Positions 7,144 to 14,033 are shown, numbered from the stretch's first letter. The stretch: 14,033 nucleotides of DNA from an uncultured Oscillospiraceae bacterium (GCA_944386965.1 CALXDE010000222.1:1-14033); one strand, 5' to 3'. Translations and numbers: made by a program. Notes: generated by a model from the letters alone, not told the origin.

Positions 7144-7779
7144 GTGGGACTGAAAAAATGGACGCGGGGCCTGCGCGGGCAGCCGGGACAGGCGTTGACG
7201 GTACAGGTCCTGTGTTTGGGCTTGCTGTTCACGCTGGGAATGGTGGGCGGGTATCTCTATGCCGCCTCCTGCGGAGAGCGCTCGCAGCTGGCCCTGGCGG
7301 AGTATCTGTCCGGATTTTGTGACCTCTATCAGGAGGGAGCGGTGCGGACGGTTTCCCTGTTTACGGCGGCGCGCCTCTATTTTACGGAGTTCCTGGCGGC
7401 GTTCTTGCTGGGACTTGTTCCGGTGGGGATTTTCCTCCTGCCGGTTCTCTCCGGGGCCTATGGGTTTTTGACCATGTTTGCGGTGGCCTGTTTTTCTCAG
7501 GTATACGGCCGCGCCGGCGCGCTTCTGGCCCTGGCGCTGTTTGGACCCCGGGCACTGTTCACGGTGCCCTGTTTCCTGTGGGTGGCTGTCGGCGCCTGGG
7601 CGCGCGCGTCCTCCCGTCTGACCGGGCGGAGGGGGAAGCGCTGTGCCCCGGTGGTTTATGACGGCGCCTATTTCTATCGGCTTTGTGTGTGTGTGGTGTG
7701 GCTGATGCTGGGCGTCTGTGTGGAGCGGTATGTGACGCCGTCTCTGTTCCAGTGGGCGCTGGGCGCCCTTGGCGGATGA
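7144..7779 (+). CDS. spoIIM: Stage II sporulation protein M (engulfment membrane protein)
   Basis: SpoIIM is the polytopic membrane part of the SpoIIDMP complex, which remodels peptidoglycan while the mother cell engulfs the forespore. The 211-residue protein has five hydrophobic segments (about 18-40, 80-103, 105-124, 126-147 and 180-200), matching the family length and topology. A recognisable core is the FLLGLVPVGIFLLPVLSGAYGF stretch after YFTEFLAA. The start is GTG 7144, with GAGAGG at 7131-7136 and a seven-base spacer; ATG 7139 is out of frame. xerD follows directly, which echoes the spoIIM-xerD neighbourhood of other spore formers. Its presence suggests that the organism can sporulate. 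The assignment rests on topology and neighbourhood more than on a sharp motif. Confidence 0.82.
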   Translation: MGLKKWTRGLRGQPGQALTVQVLCLGLLFTLGMVGGYLYAASCGERSQLALAEYLSGFCDLYQEGAVRTVSLFTAARLYFTEFLAAFLLGLVPVGIFLLPVLSGAYGFLTMFAVACFSQVYGRAGALLALALFGPRALFTVPCFLWVAVGAWARASSRLTGRRGKRCAPVVYDGAYFYRLCVCVVWLMLGVCVERYVTPSLFQWALGALGG

Positions 7780-7805
7780 CTGTTTTGCGGAGAGGGGGAG
7801 GACCT

Positions 7806-8690
7806 GTGGCGGATTATATCGAGGACTACGGCGCCTATCTGCGCCAGGAGAAGCATGCCTCGGAAAACACGGTGACCTCCTACCTGCGGGATGTGCGGCA
7901 GTTTGAGGCATATCTCCGGGCCGTGCCGGAGGTCCCGGTGGAGCGCTGTACCCAGGAACACGTGGAGGGGTATGTGGCCTATATGACCGGCCGGGGGAAG
8001 TCCGCAGCCAGTGTGGCCCGGGGCATAGCCTCCCTCAAGTCCTTCTTCGCGTATCTGATGGGGGCGGGAGTGGCTGACAGCAACCCCGCCAGGGGGGTTT
8101 CACCGGTGCGGGCGGAGCGCAAGTATCCCCAGATTCTCACCAGTAAAGAGGTGGAGCTTTTTCTGGACCAGCCCCAGTGCGTGGATGCCAAGGGCTATCG
8201 GGACCATGCCATGCTGGAACTGCTGTACGCCACGGGCATCCGGGTCAGTGAGCTGATCGGGCTGGATCTGGGGGATGTGAACTTCAGCGCCGGCCTGCTC
8301 CGCTGTGCCAGCCGGGGCAAGGAGCGGGTGATTCCGCTCTATCAGACGGCGATCCGGGCGCTGCAGGACTATGTCCGGGAGTACCGGCCCCAGATCGTTG
8401 TGGACCCGGAGGAACACGCCCTGTTTGTCAATATGAACGGGGAGCGCATGAGCCGCCAGGGGTTCTGGAAGATCATCAAATACTATCAGGAGCGGGCCGG
8501 CATCCAGAAGGATATCACCCCCCATACCCTGCGCCACTCCTTTGCCGCGCATCTGCTGGAGAACGGGGCGGACCTGCGCTCTATCCAGGAGATGCTGGGT
8601 CACGCGGATATCTCCTCCACCCAGATTTACTCCCACATGGTCAAGCAGAAGCTCAAGGATGTCTATCAGAAGGCCCATCCCCGGGCCTGA
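7806..8690 (+). CDS. xerD: Site-specific tyrosine recombinase XerD
   Basis: XerD cuts and rejoins DNA at dif sites to resolve chromosome dimers before cell division. The 294-residue protein has the usual XerC/D length: an N-terminal SAM-like domain (1-85) and a catalytic domain with the full residue set R146 (ATGIRVSEL), K172 (SRGKERVIPL), H240 and R243 (HTLRHSFAAHLL), H266 (MLGHADISS) and the nucleophile Y275 (QIYSH). I chose GTG 7806, behind GGGGGAGGA (7794-7802), over the in-frame ATG 7776, which overlaps the spoIIM stop but has only a weak ribosome binding site. Position next to spoIIM and the absence of any phage or element genes argue for the housekeeping recombinase rather than an integrase. 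XerC versus XerD is judged from context and similarity only. Confidence 0.93.
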   Translation: MADYIEDYGAYLRQEKHASENTVTSYLRDVRQFEAYLRAVPEVPVERCTQEHVEGYVAYMTGRGKSAASVARGIASLKSFFAYLMGAGVADSNPARGVSPVRAERKYPQILTSKEVELFLDQPQCVDAKGYRDHAMLELLYATGIRVSELIGLDLGDVNFSAGLLRCASRGKERVIPLYQTAIRALQDYVREYRPQIVVDPEEHALFVNMNGERMSRQGFWKIIKYYQERAGIQKDITPHTLRHSFAAHLLENGADLRSIQEMLGHADISSTQIYSHMVKQKLKDVYQKAHPRA

Positions 8691-8736
8691 TGGAAGGAGT
8701 GGCTTGGGGCGCAATGACTGAAAAGGAATTTCCATA

Positions 8737-8780
8737 GACAGCGGGCAGAGAGGCGATTTTCTGCCCGCTGTCCTCTTTTT
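8737..8780 (+). terminator. Rho-independent terminator after xerD
   Basis: A perfect 12-bp stem (8737-8748 with 8761-8772) with a 12-base loop is followed by CTCTTTTT (T run 8776-8780). It closes the spoIIM-xerD transcript 46 bases after the xerD stop. Confidence 0.9.
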
Positions 8781-8845
8781 CGACGGAAAAAACAAAATTG
8801 TCCCGAAAAGCCGAGAGACTTTACAGACAGAAGGGGGAGAGGTTG

Positions 8846-9235
8846 ATGGGAAGCTGGTGGCTGTTGCTGCTGTTGGTTCCGGCGCTGCTGCTGGCGCTGT
8901 ACCGGACGGGCCTCCTCAGCGTCCAGATTGCCGCCGTCAGCGCGGGCTGGAACTGGGGACTGACCCGTTGGTGGCGAGGGAGCTATGCGCTGCTCTCCGG
9001 GCGGCTGATCCGCTGGTTTTACTCCGGAAAATCCTCCGCGCTCCGGATCTCCATCGCGGGGGAAGCCGGGAGTGTCTGCCTGGAGGTGGCGGACCGGTCC
9101 GGGGCCGTGCGGTACGCCTGGTACGGTGTCACGGCCCTGGAAACCCGGGCGGATGTCCGGGGGATGGGGCGCTTTTCCGTCCGCCTCCGAGGGGAAAAAT
9201 TTCAGGGCAGCTTTACCTTCGCTCTGGAAGAATAG
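8846..9235 (+). CDS. Membrane-anchored protein of unknown function
   Basis: A 129-residue protein, ATG 8846, behind AAGGGGGAGAGG (8831-8842). Residues 3-20 are a leucine-rich membrane anchor (WWLLLLLVPALLLALY), and the remainder is a Trp- and Arg-rich region followed by a predicted beta-rich domain (about 63-129: SALRISIAGEAG, VCLEVADRSG, GRFSVRLRGEKFQGSFTF). An upstream in-frame TTG (8798) would add 16 residues but lacks a ribosome binding site. It is boxed by terminators on both sides, so it is a single-gene unit; only a weak promoter candidate (TTGTCC 8798, TTACAG 8821) is seen. I do not recognise the family. Confidence 0.75.
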   Translation: MGSWWLLLLLVPALLLALYRTGLLSVQIAAVSAGWNWGLTRWWRGSYALLSGRLIRWFYSGKSSALRISIAGEAGSVCLEVADRSGAVRYAWYGVTALETRADVRGMGRFSVRLRGEKFQGSFTFALEE

Positions 9236-9250
9236 ACGTGGGAAAGCCTG

Positions 9251-9281
9251 CACCCGCGGCCGGTGTGCCGCGGGTGTTTTT
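9251..9281 (+). terminator. Rho-independent terminator before ruvC
   Basis: A perfect 10-bp GC-rich stem (9251-9260 with 9267-9276), a six-base loop and TTTTT at 9277-9281. It lies 15 bases after the preceding stop. Confidence 0.92.
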
Positions 9282-9284
9282 CTA

Positions 9285-9313
9285 TTGCCTTTTTCTCAAA
9301 CAGATGTTAGAAT
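9285..9313 (+). promoter_or_regulatory. Promoter of the ruv cluster
   Basis: TTGCCT (9285-9290) and TAGAAT (9308-9313) are 17 bases apart, and TGT at 9305-9307 provides an extended -10. It starts four bases after the terminator T run and about 30 bases before the ruvC start, so it probably drives ruvC and the genes behind it. Confidence 0.78.
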
Positions 9314-9342
9314 AAAATGAATTATTGTGCGGGGAGGAAGCT

Positions 9343-9864
9343 ATGCGGATCTTGGGGATTGACCCGGGCGTTGCCACCATTGGCTTTGGCGTAGTGGACG
9401 CGGACCGCGGGAGTCAGCGGCTGGTCCGATACGGGGTGATTACCACACCGGCGGGGATTCCGCTTTCCAACCGGCTTTACCAGATCTCCCAGGATATGTC
9501 GGAGCTGATCGGGCAGTTCCACCCGGACGAGGCGGCGGTGGAGGAGCTGTTTTTTACCAAGAACATCACTACCGGCATCGCTGTGGCCCACGGACGGGGG
9601 GTGCTCCTGCTGGAGCTGGAGCGCTCCGGGGTGCCGGTGTATGAGTATACCCCCATGCAGGTCAAACAGTCCGTGGCGGGCTATGGGAAGGCCGGCAAGC
9701 GGCAGGTCATGGCCATGACGGCCCGGCTTTTGAAGATGAAGGAGATCCCCCGGCCGGACGACGCCGCCGACGCGCTGGCCCTGGCCATCTGCCACGCCCG
9801 GTCCGCCACGTCTCTCCTGAACACCGACCGGGTGTTTGATCCCAAGAAATACGATACGAGGTGA
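9343..9864 (+). CDS. ruvC: Holliday junction endonuclease RuvC
   Basis: RuvC cuts the two like strands of a Holliday junction, working with the RuvAB branch-migration motor. The 173-residue product has the expected length and the four acidic metal ligands: D7 (GIDPG), E67 (VEELFF), D140 and D143 (PDDAADALAL). KNITTGIAVAHGRG and QVKQSVAGYGKAGKRQV are further family segments. The start is ATG 9343 behind GGGGAGGAAG (9331-9340); in-frame codons from 9325 precede the ribosome binding site. The stop overlaps the ribosome-binding region of the next gene, implying co-expression. Confidence 0.97.
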   Translation: MRILGIDPGVATIGFGVVDADRGSQRLVRYGVITTPAGIPLSNRLYQISQDMSELIGQFHPDEAAVEELFFTKNITTGIAVAHGRGVLLLELERSGVPVYEYTPMQVKQSVAGYGKAGKRQVMAMTARLLKMKEIPRPDDAADALALAICHARSATSLLNTDRVFDPKKYDTR

Positions 9865-9869
9865 GCGCT

Positions 9870-10301
9870 ATGCCAATCGTTGTCAAGCAGCCGATTCCCG
9901 ACCCGCCCTACAGCCTTCATGACGCCCATATCCTCTCTCTGAAGCTGGAGGGGGACACCCTGCGCCTGGTGACCCAGTACGGGTATGTCCGCACCGCGGA
10001 GCCCTACAGCCAGGTGGACGGCGATGTGGAGCTCACCGGTGTGGATGCGGATTCCTCCTATGTCTATGTACTGGAGTACACGGATGTCCTCTGCGGCAAC
10101 TGCGGCCGCTTTACCGGCCAAAAGATGACCCTGGAGACGTTTGTGCGGGAGTATGGCAAGGCGAGCCTGGACATCATGGACGAGACTTATGGCTTTCGCC
10201 AGATGAAGCTGGAGGGTTTTCTGAACCTGCCGGGCCGCTGCCTGGAATTTTTCCTGGAGGTCTGCTACACCGGGGAGGTCCGGTATCTTTTGAAGGATTG
10301 A
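9870..10301 (+). CDS. Unknown protein encoded between ruvC and ruvA
   Basis: A 143-residue soluble protein. I take ATG 9870, with GAGGTGAG just upstream, over GTG 9861, which overlaps the ruvC stop. It has a beta-rich first half (LRLVTQYGYVRT, VELTGVDADSSYVYVLEY), a CGNCG pair (C75, C78), and an acidic and aromatic second half ending in VCYTGEVRYLLKD. The single CxxC with no second pair is not a full zinc ribbon. I do not recognise the family. It lies six bases after ruvC and 31 bases before ruvA, so it is part of the ruv transcript, but nothing in the sequence ties it to junction processing. Confidence 0.8.
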   Translation: MPIVVKQPIPDPPYSLHDAHILSLKLEGDTLRLVTQYGYVRTAEPYSQVDGDVELTGVDADSSYVYVLEYTDVLCGNCGRFTGQKMTLETFVREYGKASLDIMDETYGFRQMKLEGFLNLPGRCLEFFLEVCYTGEVRYLLKD

Positions 10302-10332
10302 GCGCCGCTGCAGGGCGGCGGAGGAGGCTGTT

Positions 10333-10938
10333 ATGTTCTATTATCTCTCCGGCACGGTGGGGCACGTGGAGCCCTACCTGGCGGTGATCGACTGCGGCGG
10401 CGTGGGGTACGCCTGCCGCACCACCACATACACCCTCTCCACCCTGAAAAAGGGGGAGAAGGCCAAACTCTACACTCACTTAAACGTCCGGGAGGACGCC
10501 ATGGAGCTCTACGGCTTCTCCACCCAAGAGGAGCGCAACCTCTTTGAGCTGCTGATCTCCGTCAGCGGCGTGGGACCCAAGGCGGCTCTGAGCATCCTCT
10601 CCGCCTCCGCGCCGGCGAACCTGGCTCTGAGCATCATCACCGGAGATGAGAAGGCTCTGACCTGCGCTCCGGGTATCGGCAAGAAGATCGCCCAGCGGGT
10701 GATTTTGGAACTGAAAGATAAGCTGGCCAAGGGCCAGACAGAGTTCAGCGCGGGCGGCGGCCCGGCGGGAGCGCCGGTAGCTGTGATCCCGGAGAACAAG
10801 CTCTCCGAGGCCGGCGCCGCCCTGGCGGTGCTGGGATACAGCCAGGGGGAGATCAACGTGGCCCTCAAGGGGCTGGACATGGAGCAGCCGCTGGAGGAGA
10901 TCATCCGTCAGGCTTTGAAGCGGATGGTCAAGGGATGA
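10333..10938 (+). CDS. ruvA: Holliday junction DNA helicase subunit RuvA
   Basis: RuvA binds the four-way junction as a tetramer and loads the RuvB motor. The 201-residue protein has the three RuvA parts: an OB-fold (1-62, with GTVGHVEPYLAVIDCGGVGY), two helix-hairpin-helix motifs (about 72-90, SVSGVGPKAALSIL; about 108-126, CAPGIGKKIAQRVILEL), and a C-terminal RuvB-binding domain (about 150-201, after a Gly/Ala-rich linker). ATG 10333 follows GGCGGAGGAGG. The stop overlaps the next start in ATGA. In many bacteria ruvB follows at once; here four genes intervene. Confidence 0.97.
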   Translation: MFYYLSGTVGHVEPYLAVIDCGGVGYACRTTTYTLSTLKKGEKAKLYTHLNVREDAMELYGFSTQEERNLFELLISVSGVGPKAALSILSASAPANLALSIITGDEKALTCAPGIGKKIAQRVILELKDKLAKGQTEFSAGGGPAGAPVAVIPENKLSEAGAALAVLGYSQGEINVALKGLDMEQPLEEIIRQALKRMVKG

Positions 10939-11486
10939 AGCGCCTGATTGTCGTCAACGGACCCATGGGCGTGGGGAAGACCGCAGCCTGCCGGGAGCTG
11001 CTGGAGCTGCTGCGGCCGGGGGCCTATCTGGACGGGGACTGGTGCTGGGAGATGCGCCCGTTTCTTGTGACAGAGGGGACCAAGGCCATGGTGCTGGACA
11101 ACATCTGCGGGGTGCTGAACCGCTTTCTGCGCTGTGAAGAGCTGATGTATATTGTCTTTGGCTGGGTGCTCCAGCAGCCGGAGACGCTGGAAACCATCCT
11201 GTCCAGACTGGATACGAAGGGGGCCGCGGTCCACTGCTTTACGCTCCTCGCCTCCAGGGATACGCTCCACGGCAGATTGGAGCGGGATATCCGCTCCGGC
11301 CTGCGGACGGCGGACGTGGTGGAACGGAGTTTGGCCTATCTGCCCCTGTATGAGGCGCAGGCCACGAAAAAAGTCCATACGGATGGCCTGCCTCCCCGGG
11401 AGGTGGCGCTCCGGCTGGCGCAATTGATTCGCGACGAAGAAGGGGGGGACGCAGCGCTATGGAGAACCGGACATCCAAAACGGTGA
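10935..11486 (+). CDS. P-loop nucleotide kinase-like protein
   Basis: A 183-residue protein starting at the ATGA overlap with ruvA, so it is translationally coupled. It has a Walker A loop GPMGVGKT (9-16) after a beta strand (LIVVN), a GAYLDGDWCW segment (29-38) typical of small kinase-like ATPases of the AAA_33/adenylylsulfate- or shikimate-kinase type, and an arginine-rich LID-like stretch (RLERDIRSGLR). The substrate cannot be told from the sequence. It is not a RuvB fragment, because Walker A differs and no RuvB motif follows. The last 28 bases overlap the next gene in another frame. Confidence 0.8.
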   Translation: MKRLIVVNGPMGVGKTAACRELLELLRPGAYLDGDWCWEMRPFLVTEGTKAMVLDNICGVLNRFLRCEELMYIVFGWVLQQPETLETILSRLDTKGAAVHCFTLLASRDTLHGRLERDIRSGLRTADVVERSLAYLPLYEAQATKKVHTDGLPPREVALRLAQLIRDEEGGDAALWRTGHPKR

Positions 11487-11620
11487 TCAAGAACGGCATC
11501 ACCTTCGGCATGTGTCTTGCCATGGTGATCTCCTATGTGAACTGGCACTCAGTGTTCTGGGCCATTGTCCACGGCCTGTTCAGCTGGGTATATGTGATTT
11601 ACTACATCATTCGGTACTGA
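11459..11620 (+). CDS. 53-residue membrane protein overlapping the kinase gene
   Basis: An ORF of 53 codons begins at ATG 11459 and stops at TGA 11618. AGGGGGGGA (11441-11449) gives a ribosome binding site. The product has a charged N-terminus (MENRTSKTVIKNG) and two hydrophobic segments (about 14-26 and 33-51, aromatic-rich VFWAIVHGLFSWVYVIYYI). It overlaps the end of the preceding gene by 28 bases. The good ribosome binding site and a coherent membrane-protein composition support it; I do not recognise a family. Confidence 0.7.
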   Translation: MENRTSKTVIKNGITFGMCLAMVISYVNWHSVFWAIVHGLFSWVYVIYYIIRY

Positions 11621-11751
11621 CGGTCTGCTGGAAGGCGGAGAAGCGATGGGAAAATTCCCGACGGGGGAATGCTGGACCTCTTTTCCTTCTTGGGAAGATC
11701 ACCGTCAACGGATAGTGCGTGATTTTGGATTTTGAGAGGGGAGGGGACGAC

Positions 11752-12036
11752 GTGAGAAAACTCCGAGAGCGCGTTCCGCCCGCCCGGTGGCGGAGGTTCC
11801 ACTTCCGCATCTGTGGCATGGTGATCTGTATGATCCTGCTGTACTTCGGGCTGGAGGGCTCCCCGCTGGATCTTGCGCCCATCCTGATCGCCCTGGCGTT
11901 GATTGTCCTGGACTGGGTGGGCTGTCTTCTCTTTTTCCGGTGTCCGTCGTGCGGCGCGCAGCTCTGGCAGTACTGGAGCGGACACTGCCACTGGTGCGGA
12001 GAATACATAGACTTCCGGCGGGAGGAGCCGCGCTGA
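11752..12036 (+). CDS. Small membrane protein with a C-terminal zinc ribbon
   Basis: The 94-residue product starts at GTG 11752 behind GAGAGGGGAGGGG (11733-11745); an in-frame GTG at 11719 precedes the ribosome binding site and is less likely. It has a basic N-terminus, two membrane segments (about 19-35 and 41-61) and two knuckles, CPSCG (C64, C67) and CHWCG (C79, C82), that form a compact zinc ribbon after the second helix. The function is unknown. Its separation from the gene before it (131 bases) is the largest gap inside the ruv cluster. Confidence 0.75.
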   Translation: MRKLRERVPPARWRRFHFRICGMVICMILLYFGLEGSPLDLAPILIALALIVLDWVGCLLFFRCPSCGAQLWQYWSGHCHWCGEYIDFRREEPR

Positions 12037-12083
12037 CGCCGGCGGGCCGTTTCGGAAAAGGGGAGAGAGGGGGGGCGGCAAAG

Positions 12084-12281
12084 GTGATTTTGCTCGGGTG
12101 CTTGTGCCTGCTTGCGTCCTACTTTTTCTTCCTGCCCTGCGTGGAGCCGATGGTCCGGAGGCGGCAGGGCGGCTGGCTTTCCGAGGAAGAGAAGGGGGCC
12201 CTGCGCCGCGGCCTGGTCCGCTCCGGCGCGCTGCTTGCCGCGGGGACATGTATGGCGCTGAGCGGGATATTTGTGATGTAA
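12084..12281 (+). CDS. Small two-helix membrane protein, unknown function
   Basis: A 65-residue product from GTG 12084, 47 bases after the previous stop. It has two hydrophobic ends (about 2-18, ILLGCLCLLASYFFFLP; and 47-64, SGALLAAGTCMALSGIF) separated by a charged loop (MVRRRQGGWLSEEEKGALRRG). The ribosome binding site is a purine-rich run (about 12061-12075) somewhat far from the GTG, so the start is uncertain, although the reading frame and composition look real. I do not recognise the family. Confidence 0.55.
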   Translation: MILLGCLCLLASYFFFLPCVEPMVRRRQGGWLSEEEKGALRRGLVRSGALLAAGTCMALSGIFVM

Positions 12282-12318
12282 GAAGGAATCAGAAACTGCT
12301 TGATCAGGAAGGTAACCT

Positions 12319-13385
12319 ATGGCCATTGACTATTCCAACGACGAACTGAATATGGAGGACTTTTCGCCTCTGGTCACCACCTCCCTGACCCGGGAGGACG
12401 AGAACGAGGGGTCCCTGCGGCCCCAGACCCTGCGGGAGTACATCGGCCAGGAGAAGGCCAAGGCCAACCTGGAGGTGTTCATCCAGGCGGCCAAACTGCG
12501 CCGTGAGCCTCTGGATCACGTGCTGCTTCACGGTCCCCCGGGTCTGGGCAAGACCACCCTCAGCGGCATCATCGCCAACGAGATGGGGGTCAACATCCGC
12601 ATCACCTCCGGCCCGGCCATTGAGAAGGCGGGGATCTGGCGGCGCTGCTGACCAATTTGAACGAGAACGACATCCTCTTTGTGGATGAGATCCACCGCCT
12701 CAACCGTTCGGTGGAGGAGGTGCTCTATCCGGCCATGGAGGACTTCGCCATTGACATCATCATCGGCAAGGGGCCGTCCGCCAACTCCATCCGTCTGGAT
12801 CTGCCCAAGTTCACCCTTATCGGGGCCACCACCCGGGCGGGCCAGCTGTCCGCCCCGCTCCGGGACCGGTTCGGGGTGACGTTAAGGCTGGAGCTTTACA
12901 CACCCCAGGAGCTGGCCCTCATCGTCAAGCGCTCGGCGGGCATCCTGGGGGTGCCCATCGAGGAGGACGGGGCCATGGAGATCGCCCGGCGCAGCCGGGG
13001 GACCCCCCGCATCGCCAACCGGATGCTCCGCCGGGTGCGGGACTTCGCCCAGGTGAGGGCGGGGGGCGTCATCACCAGGAAGGTGGCCGACCAGGCCCTT
13101 ACCGCCCTGGAGATCGACCACCTGGGCCTGGACGCCATCGACCACCGGATGCTCCGCAGCATCATCGAGAACTACCGGGGGGGCCCGGTGGGCCTGGAGA
13201 CCCTGGCCGCCACCATCAACGAGGAGGCGGTCACCCTGGAGGACGTGTATGAGCCCTACCTGATGCAGCTGGGCTTTCTCACCCGCACGCCCAGAGGCCG
13301 GTGCGTCACCCCCAAGGCCTATGAGCACCTGGGGCTCAGCGTCCCCGGGTGGGAGAGCGGAGGTCTGGACCAGCTGTCCCTGTGA
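12319..13385 (+). pseudogene. ruvB: Holliday junction helicase motor RuvB, split by a frameshift
   Basis: RuvB is the AAA+ motor that drives branch migration at junctions bound by RuvA. Residues 1-103 are in one frame (ATG 12319, behind AGGAAGG at 12306-12312): [16 protein letters not shown] and Walker A GPPGLGKT (72-79). After ITSGPAIEK the frame runs to a stop at 12649-12651. The rest continues in the -1 frame from about 12633 to 13385: LAALLTNLN, Walker [10 protein letters not shown], sensor 1 LIGATTRAG, arginine finger LRDRFG and the winged helix with [10 protein letters not shown]. The expected EKPGDLAALL needs one more base at GCGGGG (12628-12633). Restored, it would be 355 residues, a normal length. 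Neither half can work alone, since Walker A and B are separated. It may be a sequencing or assembly indel, or a true lesion. Confidence 0.9.
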
Positions 13386-13410
13386 GTGGGGAGAAAAGGA
13401 GGCCTGTGCA

Positions 13411-13788
13411 ATGGGATTCTGGCTGTACTGCACCGCCATGTGCCTGCTGATCCCCGCCGTGATGCTGTTCTTCGGCCGGCGCTTTTTGAAGCATCCGCCC
13501 AAAAATATCAACGCCCTCTACGGCTACCGCACCTCCCGGTCCATGAAAAACCAGCAGACCTGGGACTTTGCCCACCAGGTGTGCGGGAAGCTCTGGTTCC
13601 GGGTGGGGCTCATCCTGCTGCCGGTGTCCCTGGCGCCCATGCTGTTTCTCCGGGGCCGGAGCGTGGGCGAGATCGGGATGGGCTGTGTTCCGGTCGTGGC
13701 CATCCAGGTTGTGGTGCTGCTGGGCAGCATTTTTCCTGTGGAGCGGGCATTAAAACGAAACTTTGACCAATTTGGAAGAAAGAGGTAA
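13411..13788 (+). CDS. SdpI-family membrane protein
   Basis: The 125-residue protein starts at ATG 13411, with AAAGGAGG (13395-13402) and an eight-base spacer. It contains the conserved motif of the SdpI/YhfL family: [14 protein letters not shown] (34-47) followed by the tryptophan W51 in [13 protein letters not shown]. Three hydrophobic segments are seen (about 4-21, 63-80 and 92-110). SdpI of Bacillus gives immunity to the SdpC toxin and senses it, but most relatives have only this domain and no known role. No toxin gene or autorepressor is beside it, so an immunity role is not supported here. It sits between ruvB and glmM, 7 bases ahead of the latter. Confidence 0.82.
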   Translation: MGFWLYCTAMCLLIPAVMLFFGRRFLKHPPKNINALYGYRTSRSMKNQQTWDFAHQVCGKLWFRVGLILLPVSLAPMLFLRGRSVGEIGMGCVPVVAIQVVVLLGSIFPVERALKRNFDQFGRKR

Positions 13789-13795
13789 TCATAAT

Positions 13796-14033
13796 ATGGG
13801 TAAATTGTTTGGGACTGATGGGATCCGCGGCGTGGTCAACGCCGGTCTTGATGCTGACCTGGCTTACAAGGTGGGGCTGGCGGCGGCGGCGGTGCTGGCC
13901 AAGGGGAAGAAGCCTGGGGAGAAGCCCCTGGTGACCATCGGCAAGGACACCCGCATCTCCGGGGACCTGCTCAAGGGCTCTCTCATCGCCGGGCTGTGCA
14001 CCGCCGGGGCCGACGTGCTGGACCTGGGCACCC
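13796..14033 (+). CDS. glmM: Phosphoglucosamine mutase, N-terminal part (3' end cut by window)
   Basis: GlmM interconverts glucosamine-6-phosphate and glucosamine-1-phosphate, supplying UDP-N-acetylglucosamine for peptidoglycan. The ATG at 13796 has GAGG at 13782-13785. The first 79 residues show [15 protein letters not shown], the family's signature opening, then [22 protein letters not shown]. The phosphorylated serine loop (around residue 100 in GlmM proteins) is beyond the window and not checked. It is seven bases behind the SdpI-family gene and probably co-transcribed with it. Confidence 0.95.
   Translation, partial: MGKLFGTDGIRGVVNAGLDADLAYKVGLAAAAVLAKGKKPGEKPLVTIGKDTRISGDLLKGSLIAGLCTAGADVLDLGT

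Noticed and set aside
7683..7805. N-terminal extension of XerD from 7683 or 7776
   Set aside because: It runs over the end of spoIIM, is Cys/Val-rich without Xer homology, and has no good ribosome binding site; GTG 7806 has one.
7806..8690. Tyrosine recombinase as an integrase of a mobile element
   Set aside because: It is next to spoIIM, has the length of housekeeping Xer proteins and no attachment repeats, excisionase or phage genes are nearby.
8798..8845. TTG start at 8798 for the membrane protein
   Set aside because: No ribosome binding site precedes it, whereas ATG 8846 follows a purine-rich site directly ahead of the membrane segment.
12619..12660. Programmed -1 frameshift in ruvB
   Set aside because: GCGGGGA is not a classical slippery heptamer and no downstream pseudoknot or stop-proximal signal was evident; ruvB is not known for frameshifting. 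A sequencing error or a real lesion is simpler, but it is listed as open.
13411..13788. SdpI-family protein as part of a toxin-immunity system
   Set aside because: No toxin, SdpR-like repressor or secretion partner is encoded beside it; most SdpI-domain proteins stand alone.

Overview
The window looks like an ordinary chromosomal stretch from a high-GC, endospore-forming member of the Clostridia, most like the Oscillospiraceae/Ruminococcaceae group. I infer this from the strong AGGAGG-type ribosome binding sites, the frequent GTG starts, the yajC-TIGR04086 pair, a spoIIM-xerD pair, a tgt-yajC pair and an HTH/desulfoferrodoxin-like fusion. I could not run a search, so the taxonomy is an inference. 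Every gene but one is on the + strand.

Layout. 1-1165: the 3' end of asd (aspartate-semialdehyde dehydrogenase), a strong terminator, then dapA. These are consecutive steps towards diaminopimelate and lysine. 1293-1877 (minus): an XRE-type HTH regulator fused to a desulfoferrodoxin-like domain, transcribed away from a small unknown gene (2030-2263); the gap between them holds palindromes. 2414-4522: a MarR regulator translationally coupled to a MATE efflux pump, then a 75-residue membrane protein. 4633-6752: tgt (queuosine modification of tRNA), yajC (Sec accessory subunit) and a TIGR04086 four-helix membrane protein whose ribosome binding site lies inside a terminator hairpin. 6753-7143: the only long gene-free stretch, with hairpins, an AT-rich block carrying four TTTACATA repeats, and a promoter. 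7144-8690: spoIIM (engulfment) and xerD (chromosome dimer resolution). 8846-9235: an unknown membrane-anchored protein between two clear terminators. 9343-13385: an extended ruv cluster: ruvC, an unknown gene, ruvA, a P-loop kinase-like gene, three very small membrane-protein genes and ruvB. 13411-13788: an SdpI-family membrane protein, then the start of glmM (peptidoglycan precursor synthesis), which runs off the window.

How the genes work together. Most are housekeeping: cell-wall and lysine precursors (asd, dapA, glmM), tRNA modification (tgt), secretion (yajC), Holliday junction processing (ruvC, ruvA, ruvB) and dimer resolution (xerD). The locally regulated unit is marR-MATE, with a well-formed promoter and a short inverted repeat between its -35 and -10.

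Most notable points: ruvB is split by a one-base deficit at a GGGG run (12630-12633), either an assembly error or a real lesion; the HTH-desulfoferrodoxin fusion seems to lack one of the usual iron ligands; a terminator separates asd from dapA with no room for a dapA promoter; and the 6753-7143 gap has structure and repeats that I cannot assign. I found no CRISPR array, insertion sequence, phage gene, rRNA or tRNA. I do not see a convincing new multi-gene system.
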